NCBI GenBank assembly: GCA_003535195.1
Contig: DOHN01000121.1
Coordinates: forward strand, 14,082-24,940
DNA: 10,859 nucleotides
Origin: Ruminiclostridium sp.
Lineage (GTDB): Bacteria > Bacillota > Clostridia > DSM-8532
Reading direction: 5' to 3'
Shown: piece by piece, positions 1-4,969 of the stretch
How positions within the stretch are numbered: the first letter of the stretch is position 1
Layout: each line of letters opens with the position of its first letter
Program-made: the position numbers and the translations under genes
Notes under the pieces: model-generated
What the model saw: the letters and a program-made list of their open reading frames with translations, nothing else
Database searches by the model: none
Told to the model about the DNA's origin: nothing

Positions 1-471
1 ATTTAACGCCTTGCAGATTTCAATCATTTGCTTTTGCGCTATTGAAAGATTGGATACGGGTTCGTTTACGTCCATCGTCATACTGTACTGATCCAAAAGT
101 TCTCTGGCTTTTGTACGCATGCCCTTCCAGTCTACAAATTTTCCTTTATACATCAGGTTTCCCATGAAAATATTTTCTGTTACCGATAGCGTTTCCGAGA
201 GCTTCAATTCCTGGTGTACTACACTAAGGCCTTTGCATTGAGATTCATATGGCGTCCTGAAGCACACCTTCTCTCCATCGAAGGCCACGGTGCCCTCCTC
301 TGCCTGATATATCCCTGCAAGTATTTTAATAAGCGTCGATTTTCCGGCGCCATTTTCGCCTACGAGCGCATGTACTGTGCCCTCTTTGACCGCAAAACTA
401 ACCTTGTCCAGGGCTTTTACACCGGGAAAGCTCTTTGATACTTCATTTAAAACAAGTATATTGTTTTCCAT
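1..471 (-). CDS. Sugar-type ABC transporter ATP-binding protein, N-terminal part (cut by window edge)
   Basis: This is the cytoplasmic ATPase of a carbohydrate-type ABC importer, RbsA/MglA/XylG class. It would hydrolyse ATP to drive uptake through the permease encoded just upstream. The start is the ATG at 471 (MENNILVLNEVSKSFPGVKAL) and 157 codons are present before the frame leaves the window. Visible motifs are Walker A GENGAGKST (residues 38-46), the Q-loop in VVHQELKL (Q87), and an ABC-signature region written LSIAQKQMIEI (142-152), the form usual in this class. Family members have about 500 residues with two fused ATPase domains, so only about the first third is visible. It lies 30 bp downstream of the permease stop, so one transcript is expected. 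The ribosome binding site is weak: AGAGGA at 486-491, 14 bases from the ATG. Family assignment is firm; the substrate cannot be read from this protein. Confidence 0.95.
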   Translation of the reverse strand, partial: MENNILVLNEVSKSFPGVKALDKVSFAVKEGTVHALVGENGAGKSTLIKILAGIYQAEEGTVAFDGEKVCFRTPYESQCKGLSVVHQELKLSETLSVTENIFMGNLMYKGKFVDWKGMRTKARELLDQYSMTMDVNEPVSNLSIAQKQMIEICKALN

Positions 472-501
472 TGTTTAATACACCGTCCTCTGATTATTCA
501 C

Positions 502-1506
502 TTAGCGTTTTTTGTTACGAACAACATCGATAACCACGGCGCCAATAAGTACGCAGCCTTTGAGCACATCCTGTACAAATGGGTCTACGTTAAGCATCGT
601 CATACCGTTAAAAAACAACGTAAGGAATATAGTACCGAAAAGTCCCTGTATCAGCTTGCCTCTGCCGCCGGTCAGACTTATTCCACCAATTATGCAGGAT
701 ATCATAGAATCAAATTCATAAAGATTACCATTTGTAAGAGCCGCACTGTCGAGCCTTGTCAATAAAATGATACTTCCTACCGAACACAACGCGCCGGCAA
801 TTATAAACGTAAGCGCCTTGTGCTTTTTGACGTTTATTCCCGCAAAATATGCAGCCTCCGAGCTTCCGCCTATAGCGTATAGATTTCGCCCGAACTTAGT
901 TCTCTGCATTATCACGGTAAATATTAAAAAAAGCACTAACATTATTACGACGCTTATAGGTATGCCATATTTGCTGCCGCCAATGAAACCTCTTCCAATA
1001 AATTGTATCTCCTCGGGCATTCCAGGTATAGGCGAGGCCTTTGTAATTATCTTGGCAAATCCTCTAGCTATCATCTGGGATCCAAGTGTTACTATAAATG
1101 CTGGTATATCTCCATATGCAACAAGCAAACCATTAAATGCACCAACAGAAGTTCCTACCAGCAATGCCGCCAGTATTGCTATCCATGGATTAAAACCGCC
1201 AAATTTGATAAGCCAGGCGCATATACATGAAGTGAGGCAGACATTCTGTCCCAACGACATATCGAAATTTCCTGTTGTAACTATCATTGCCTGTCCAATA
1301 ACAACTATTGCCAGCGCAGTCGTCTGCTGAAGTATGTTTCTTAAATTGTTATATGTAAGAAAATATGGTGAAGCAAAAGAAAACACTATGCCGAGTATAA
1401 ATATTGCCAGGATAATCGCATAACTCTTTGTAAATGTGGCAAATTTTCCTAAGATTTGATTTCCTACATTTTTTTTGTTTACTTGCACACTAGCTTCTGC
1501 TTTCAT
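502..1506 (-). CDS. Sugar-type ABC transporter permease (RbsC/XylH/MglC class)
   Basis: This is the integral membrane subunit of a carbohydrate-type ABC importer, 334 residues from the ATG at 1506, a normal family length. A short basic N-terminus precedes about ten hydrophobic segments, the first near residues 28-50. Class hallmarks are the TTGNFDMSLG segment (77-86; usually TGGIDLSVG), the cytoplasmic coupling loop GRNLYAIGGSSEAAYFAGI (206-224), the conserved CIIGGISLTGGRG (271-283), and the C-terminal LKGCVLIGAVVIDV (315-328) with a KKR tail. An in-frame GTG nine bases upstream (1515) would overlap the Shine-Dalgarno AAGGAG (1515-1520), so the ATG at 1506, spaced 8 bases from it, is the better start. 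The ATPase gene follows 30 bp downstream. No periplasmic/lipoprotein binding protein is visible; it may lie beyond the left edge. Ribose, xylose, galactose, autoinducer-2 and similar ligands all use this family, so the substrate is unassigned. Confidence 0.94.
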   Translation of the reverse strand: MKAEASVQVNKKNVGNQILGKFATFTKSYAIILAIFILGIVFSFASPYFLTYNNLRNILQQTTALAIVVIGQAMIVTTGNFDMSLGQNVCLTSCICAWLIKFGGFNPWIAILAALLVGTSVGAFNGLLVAYGDIPAFIVTLGSQMIARGFAKIITKASPIPGMPEEIQFIGRGFIGGSKYGIPISVVIMLVLFLIFTVIMQRTKFGRNLYAIGGSSEAAYFAGINVKKHKALTFIIAGALCSVGSIILLTRLDSAALTNGNLYEFDSMISCIIGGISLTGGRGKLIQGLFGTIFLTLFFNGMTMLNVDPFVQDVLKGCVLIGAVVIDVVRNKKR

Positions 1507-1514
1507 AATAGACA

Positions 1515-1520
1515 CTCCTT
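1515..1520 (-). promoter_or_regulatory. Ribosome binding site fixing the permease start
   Basis: AAGGAG on the minus strand, 8 bases before the ATG at 1506. It overlaps the upstream in-frame GTG (1513-1515) and so argues against that codon as the start. Confidence 0.8.
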
Positions 1521-1531
1521 AAGTAATGAAT

Positions 1532-1575
1532 ATTTGTTAATAATTTGTTACTTATGTAAAATATTTATATTTGTT
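1532..1575. repeat. Three ATTTGTT (AACAAAT) motifs in the transporter leader
   Basis: ATTTGTTA occurs at 1532-1539 and again at 1543-1550, exactly 11 bp apart (one helical turn), and ATTTGTT recurs at 1569-1575. On the transporter transcript they read AACAAAT. The AACAAA core also forms the arms of the inverted repeat at 1808-1823 next to the regulator promoter. They lie between the transporter promoter and its first gene. The region is AT-rich, so part of this could be chance; a regulator-binding role is inference. Confidence 0.4.
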
Positions 1576-1705
1576 TTACCTAATTATGGGAATGTACTTA
1601 TTCACTAGACACTGGAAATGCAAATCTTAAAAGTAGCCAAGAAGTAAAATAAAAAAGCAATCAAAGTAGTTTCATATTTAATTACTCCACTGAACTAATA
1701 ATTTA

Positions 1706-1734
1706 ATGTTAGCACCGAAATTTTCTATTGTCAA
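1706..1734 (-). promoter_or_regulatory. Promoter of the ABC transporter operon
   Basis: On the minus strand there is a perfect -35 TTGACA (1734-1729), a 17-bp spacer, and -10 TAACAT (1711-1706, 4 of 6 consensus) with the extended-10 TGC directly before it (1714-1712). The expected start of transcription is near 1699. That leaves an untranslated leader of about 190 bases before the permease ATG, in which I see no known riboswitch or convincing attenuator. Confidence 0.75.
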
Positions 1735-1807
1735 TAATACTTTTTAATTATCTTTGTGCATATTACATAATTATATCAATTTTATATTTTAATTAGTTAA
1801 AAGTTAT

Positions 1808-1823
1808 CAACAAACTTTTGTTG
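1808..1823. promoter_or_regulatory. Inverted repeat at the regulator promoter, candidate ROK operator
   Basis: CAACAAA-CT-TTTGTTG is a perfect 7+7 bp palindrome with a 2-bp centre. Its right arm overlaps the -35 element of the regulator promoter (1821-1826). The left arm with following bases (CAACAAACT, 1808-1816) has the same sequence as one arm of XylR-type ROK operators in Firmicutes, and TTAGTT stands upstream at 1793-1798, roughly where the opposite arm would lie. Position and sequence fit autoregulation by the adjacent ROK protein. Binding is inferred, not shown. Confidence 0.5.
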
Positions 1824-1849
1824 TAAGTAATATCTTAATGTGCTATTAT
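1821..1849 (+). promoter_or_regulatory. Promoter of the ROK regulator gene
   Basis: -35 TTGTAA (1821-1826), a 17-bp spacer, and -10 TATTAT (1844-1849, 5 of 6 consensus) preceded by the extended-10 TGC (1841-1843). Transcription would start near 1856, giving a leader of about 22 bases that holds the GGAG ribosome binding site (1868-1871). Confidence 0.65.
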
Positions 1850-1878
1850 ATTATTAATAAACCCACTGGAGTATATTT

Positions 1879-3102
1879 ATGTTTATTAATAGGAGTGCAA
1901 AAAATAATTTGGTTAATCAAGCTCTCATAAAGGAGAGTAATCTAAAAACATTGTTCAACCTTATACATAATCGTGAGCCTGTTTTTCGTGCGGAGCTTGC
2001 TGGATTGACCGACCTTAGCCCAACCACGATCTCCTCACTTGTGGATGAGTTGATTCAGCGCAATTTTGTGATCTCCAAAGGCACTAGTAACACAAAAAGC
2101 CCTGGCAGAAAGCCAATTATGCTTGAGATCAACGCAAAGGGTGCATATATTGCAGCATTCGGTTGGGGACGAAGCGGGCTTAAATATTTCCTTTATGACC
2201 TGAAATGCAACGTTGTAGAGCATAGCATTATCGCTATCAATGGTTTGGACAGCTTTGCTAAAACAATATATGATACGATAACAAATACCACGTTTAGAAA
2301 GATTGCAAAACGGAAATTGCTTGCAGTATGCATTTCGATTCCAGGATTAATTGACAGCAGTAACCATATACTGGAATCCTATGTCCTGGGACTAAAAGAA
2401 AATAAGTATGTAATTGCGGAATTGATGGAACTATTCCCTTCCACTCCAATAATCATCGGCAATGAATCCGTCTTCTATACTTATGCCGAAAAGGAATTCG
2501 GCTGCTCCAAAAATGTAAACAATTTATTCTATGCTAATATTTCAGATGGTGTTGGGGCCGGCATGATACTTAATGGTAAGATTTATAAGGGCGGAACGGG
2601 AATGGCAGGTGAGTTCGGCCATAATACTATCGATATGAACGGACCGGAATGCGAGTGCGGCAGCCATGGATGTCTTGAGAATTATATCAGTCTTCCTTCC
2701 ATAGTAAACATGTACTCGCAACATGCACAGAATATGCTGCTCCCCCCCGCGAACAATATCGACGAGGTTTTCGTTGCGTATGCCAACAATAATCCTGCTG
2801 CCGTTGAAACCATCCGTAAAGTGGCACAGATTCTTGCCTGCGCCCTTTGCAATGTCATTAATTTACTGAATATTGATAGGGTAGTTATCGGAGGTGGAAT
2901 GCGCAATTTTGGTCAACCATTTTTGGATGAACTGGATAAGTATATGAGGCCACGGGCAGAACATAATAAAATAATAAAAAGATGCCCTATTACTTTTTCT
3001 ACTCTTGACCAAAGCGCCCCTTGTTTAGGCGCCGTGAAATATTTTTTAGACAATATAATGAAAATAAGCGTTGATTTAGAGAAGAATCTCTTTCTATATT
3101 AG
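1879..3102 (+). CDS. ROK-family transcriptional repressor (NagC/XylR/Mlc type)
   Basis: This is a 407-residue DNA-binding regulator, the normal size for ROK repressors. A winged helix-turn-helix fills about residues 23-68 (recognition helix near SPTTISSLVDEL, 47-58), followed by the sugar-kinase-like ROK domain. Seen in that domain are SIPGLIDS (153-160), DGVGAGMILNGKIYKGG (223-239), GMAGEFGH (241-248) and the zinc motif CECGSHGCLE (258-267); expected zinc ligands are H248, C258, C260 and C265. Kinase features are missing: no N-terminal DxGGT phosphate loop, and the catalytic NDA is NES (195-197). It should therefore bind an effector sugar or derivative without phosphorylating it. The ATG at 1879 has GGAG 7 bases upstream. 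It is divergent from the transporter and 43 bp ahead of the M24 gene, so it most likely represses both in the absence of the ligand. The regulatory target is inferred from position. Confidence 0.93.
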   Translation: MFINRSAKNNLVNQALIKESNLKTLFNLIHNREPVFRAELAGLTDLSPTTISSLVDELIQRNFVISKGTSNTKSPGRKPIMLEINAKGAYIAAFGWGRSGLKYFLYDLKCNVVEHSIIAINGLDSFAKTIYDTITNTTFRKIAKRKLLAVCISIPGLIDSSNHILESYVLGLKENKYVIAELMELFPSTPIIIGNESVFYTYAEKEFGCSKNVNNLFYANISDGVGAGMILNGKIYKGGTGMAGEFGHNTIDMNGPECECGSHGCLENYISLPSIVNMYSQHAQNMLLPPANNIDEVFVAYANNNPAAVETIRKVAQILACALCNVINLLNIDRVVIGGGMRNFGQPFLDELDKYMRPRAEHNKIIKRCPITFSTLDQSAPCLGAVKYFLDNIMKISVDLEKNLFLY

Positions 3103-3133
3103 TCAGACTTGAAAATATATTAATGTGATTAGT

Positions 3134-3138
3134 GAGGT
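3134..3138 (+). promoter_or_regulatory. Ribosome binding site fixing the M24 protein start
   Basis: GAGGT lies 7 bases before the ATG at 3146. The longer reading frame begins at a GTG at 3125, but this site falls inside that extension and no comparable site precedes the GTG. Confidence 0.65.
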
Positions 3139-3145
3139 ACAAAAA

Positions 3146-4321
3146 ATGGGCAAGATCAGAAGGTACATTTCTAAAGAGGAGTATTCCCAAAGGATTGAGA
3201 AGTTGCAAAAGAGGATGCAGGCCGACGGCATCGACATAGTGCTGACGCACGCATGTGAGTGTGAATCTGCTAATGTCAGATATCTGAGCGGTTTTTGGGC
3301 AGTCTTTGATTTCGTTGGTATCCTGGTGCCGAGGGAAGGCCATCCAATATTGTTAACCGGCGGACCTGAGTCGTATGACTTTGCTGTACAATTTGCAAAC
3401 ATAGACGATGTCAGGATTCATCCCATGTACGTAGAAACATGCGCTCCAGAATGGGATAAGCCTATCAATCCATATAGTTATGAACAGATTCTTAATGAAT
3501 TTAGAAAAAATATGTCAATCAATAAAATTCTTGTTGCCAACAGCAATACAATTCCTCATAACATTTTTGAAGATCTAAAAAAGGGAGCTGGCGAGGCTGA
3601 AATAGTTTTAGATGATAATTACATTATAAAAGATAGAGTCTTTAAATCTCCGCAGGAGATAGAACTTTTAAAAGAAGCCTATAGGATAACCGAAGAAGCT
3701 ACAAAACAAACTATTGAGTATATGAAGCCAGGAATGCGGGAATGGGAATTGGAGGCCAAGTGGCGCAGCGTTGCCTATTCAATGGGTGCAGAGGGAACTA
3801 GTTATCCAGTTTGGGTGACATCTGGTGACAAAACTTTTCAAAGCCTGTGTAAATCCACAGAGCGTGTCATCGGAGAAAATGAGATGGTACAGCTCACTTT
3901 TGGTGCAAAATACAACGGTTACTGCGGTAACTTATGCCGACCTGTTATAATCGGCAAGATACCACAGGAGCAGGAAAGACTGATTTTGGTCTCTCTTGAG
4001 TGCTTAAACGAGACTCTTACCCTGATGAGACCCGGAGTAAGCTTTGCTGAGGTATATGATAGATTCCAAGCACGTCTGCATAAATACGGGTTTGTAGGTG
4101 TAAACCTTTATGGACCCGCTCACAGCACTGGTCTCCAGGAATGCGAAGCACCATGGGTCGACAATCGCGGAAATATGGTATTGATGCCCAACATGGTCTT
4201 TAACGTCGATATATGGCTGTCCAACGGTGTATATGGAGTACGCTATGAAGACGGAGTTGTTGTTACAGAAAGCGGTCTTGATATTCTTACAAACTACGCC
4301 AGGGAAATAATCCGTCTGTAA
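3146..4321 (+). CDS. M24-family (aminopeptidase P/creatinase-fold) protein with altered metal site
   Basis: This 391-residue two-domain protein has the pita-bread fold: a creatinase-type N-terminal domain (about 14-150; RYLSGFWAVFDFVGILVPREG at 45-65) and an M24 catalytic domain (about 168-385; SPQEIELLKEA, LYGPAHSTGL, GVRYEDGVVVTESG). Relatives include prolidase, aminopeptidase P, creatinase and DddP. In metal-dependent members two Asp, one His and two Glu bind two metals. Here the first Asp position is T251, the second is N262 (GYCGN instead of GYxSD), the His remains (H326), the next Glu is D355 (FNVDIW) and the last Glu remains (E368). The second His of the usual HxxGLxxHE is C333. It is therefore likely a creatinase-like metal-independent hydrolase, or works on an unusual ligand, rather than a classical Xaa-Pro peptidase. 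It sits 43 bp after the ROK gene and is probably cotranscribed with it. The family is firm; the reaction is unknown. Confidence 0.85.
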   Translation: MGKIRRYISKEEYSQRIEKLQKRMQADGIDIVLTHACECESANVRYLSGFWAVFDFVGILVPREGHPILLTGGPESYDFAVQFANIDDVRIHPMYVETCAPEWDKPINPYSYEQILNEFRKNMSINKILVANSNTIPHNIFEDLKKGAGEAEIVLDDNYIIKDRVFKSPQEIELLKEAYRITEEATKQTIEYMKPGMREWELEAKWRSVAYSMGAEGTSYPVWVTSGDKTFQSLCKSTERVIGENEMVQLTFGAKYNGYCGNLCRPVIIGKIPQEQERLILVSLECLNETLTLMRPGVSFAEVYDRFQARLHKYGFVGVNLYGPAHSTGLQECEAPWVDNRGNMVLMPNMVFNVDIWLSNGVYGVRYEDGVVVTESGLDILTNYAREIIRL

Positions 4322-4325
4322 ATAA

Positions 4326-4355
4326 TCCCGTTTTCGACACTTGAGAAAATCGGGA
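4326..4355. terminator. Inverted repeat after the M24 gene, possible terminator
   Basis: TCCCGTTTTC (4326-4335) and GAAAATCGGGA (4345-4355) pair with one bulged base around a 9-base loop, starting 4 bases after the M24 stop codon. No T-run follows on the plus strand. On the minus strand the hairpin is followed by TTATTT, so it would work better as a terminator of leftward transcripts. Its right arm shares GGGA with the next hairpin. Confidence 0.4.
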
Positions 4356-4390
4356 GGTCGGGTAGCCATTACTTGATTAGCCGACCTCCC
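4352..4390. repeat. Perfect 10-bp GC-rich inverted repeat
   Basis: GGGAGGTCGG (4352-4361) and CCGACCTCCC (4381-4390) form a perfect stem with a 19-base loop. The stem shares bases 4352-4355 with the hairpin at 4326-4355, so only one of the two can form fully at a time. The stop codon of the minus-strand frame at 4369-4683 lies in the loop. There is no T-run on the plus side and only GATTTT on the minus side. It could be a repeat-element end or a palindromic repeat; I cannot name it. Confidence 0.6.
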
Positions 4391-4402
4391 AGTCGGGTAG
4401 CC
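4357..4402 (+). repeat. 11-bp direct repeat GTCGGGTAGCC
   Basis: GTCGGGTAGCC occurs at 4357-4367 and 4392-4402, a period of 35 bp, overlapping and flanking the inverted repeat at 4352-4390. Together with the two hairpins this makes a compact GC-rich repeat cluster of about 80 bp, unlike its AT-richer surroundings. It may be the edge of a mobile or repetitive element. Confidence 0.6.
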
Positions 4403-4683
4403 CGAGGGACATGGGACATATCACTTTCCAGCAGAAGCCAGCTATGCCATTGACACATCTTATATTCCCATTCGAATAAATCCCGATAGTCATAATGAAA
4501 CAGGTTTTCCTCATAGAAACCGGTCGTTTTTATAAACTCGGCAAACTTCCTGATCACCTTGTCATCCCGATTCATCGGGGTGGTGGTATACAAACACGCA
4601 AGCTGTCTGTCCGATAAATTATTATACTTATAGGAACCTGAATCTTTCTGTTTTAAAACTGTCAGGGTACAAATGCTCACCAT
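4369..4683 (-). pseudogene. Unrecognised protein fragment ending in the repeat cluster
   Basis: This frame of 104 codons starts at the ATG at 4683 and has no clear ribosome binding site; the codon before it is TAG. The middle reads like genuine protein, rich in aromatics (residues about 57-84, including YEENLFHYDYRDLFEWEYK and WLLLESDMSH). From about residue 92 the sequence becomes Arg/Gly-rich (VPRATRLGGRLIK) because it runs through the direct and inverted repeats to a stop in the hairpin loop. That looks like a gene whose natural C-terminus was replaced by a repeat or insertion end. The start overlaps the stop of the preceding minus-strand frame (ATGGTGA), so the two could be coupled, or be one gene broken by a frameshift. 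I do not recognise the family. An intact small gene cannot be ruled out. Confidence 0.4.
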
Positions 4684-4969
4684 CTATAATTATTTGGCCG
4701 GGTGTCTTTGAGTTCTTCATTTTCCTTATCCGGGAGCAGATCCGCAAGCAGCAAATCCGATAATTTCTTATATAGAATCATCTTATCGTTATTTTCAACT
4801 AAGTTAAATATACTGCATTCAGCCATCAGGCAATCATAGGCCTGCACAAATATGTATGTGTAAGGTTTTGAATAAGGCGCATATACAAAACAGGCATCTG
4901 CTTCATCCTTGACCTTGAAGTCTAAAAGCCTGATAATAAGTTGTATAAAACCAAAGGAACGGTATTTGA
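4677..4969 (-). pseudogene. 5'-truncated minus-strand coding remnant next to topB
   Basis: Reading leftward from the base before the topB start, one frame stays open for 96 codons to a TGA at 4677-4679. The translation includes residues such as DEADACFVYAPYSKPY, YIFVQAYDCLMAECSIF and a charged tail LLPDKENEELKDTRPNNYRW, with a plausible protein composition. No ATG, GTG or TTG in frame precedes it; on the antisense of topB the frame closes at a TAG around 5020. The first usable in-frame start would be a GTG at 4847, giving only a short product. It therefore looks like the 3' part of a gene whose front end is gone. The family is not recognised. The topB promoter and ribosome binding site lie inside it on the other strand. 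Confidence 0.35.
4909..4937 (+). promoter_or_regulatory. Promoter of topB
   Basis: -35 TTGACC (4909-4914, 5 of 6 consensus), a 17-bp spacer, and -10 GATAAT (4932-4937, 5 of 6). The start of transcription would be near 4944. The short leader contains the ribosome binding site AAAGGA (4953-4958), 11 bases before the ATG at 4970. Confidence 0.7.

Noticed and set aside
214..438. Plus-strand 74-codon frame inside the ATPase gene
   Set aside because: The minus strand encodes the Walker A and Q-loop motifs over the same bases; the plus frame is a shadow.
767..1330. Plus-strand open frame of 187 codons opposite the permease gene
   Set aside because: It mirrors the hydrophobic permease codons, lacks a ribosome binding site and lies wholly inside a well-supported gene.
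1644..1680. Four-codon leader peptide (ATG AAA CTA CTT TGA) with an upstream GGAG in the transporter leader
   Set aside because: It is too short, and no attenuator hairpin or codon bias for a regulating amino acid accompanies it; chance is likely in AT-rich DNA.
3125..3145. GTG start giving the M24 protein seven extra residues
   Set aside because: The ribosome binding site GAGGT lies inside this extension at the right distance from the ATG at 3146, and nothing comparable precedes the GTG.
4004..4369. Minus-strand 121-codon frame over the end of the M24 gene
   Set aside because: Its start lies in the palindromic repeat loop and its body is antisense to conserved M24 motifs.
4322..4969. Conjugative element or intact insertion sequence around topB
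   Set aside because: No transposase, integrase, relaxase or conjugation gene and no clear terminal inverted repeats with target duplication are visible; only a repeat cluster and gene remnants can be supported.
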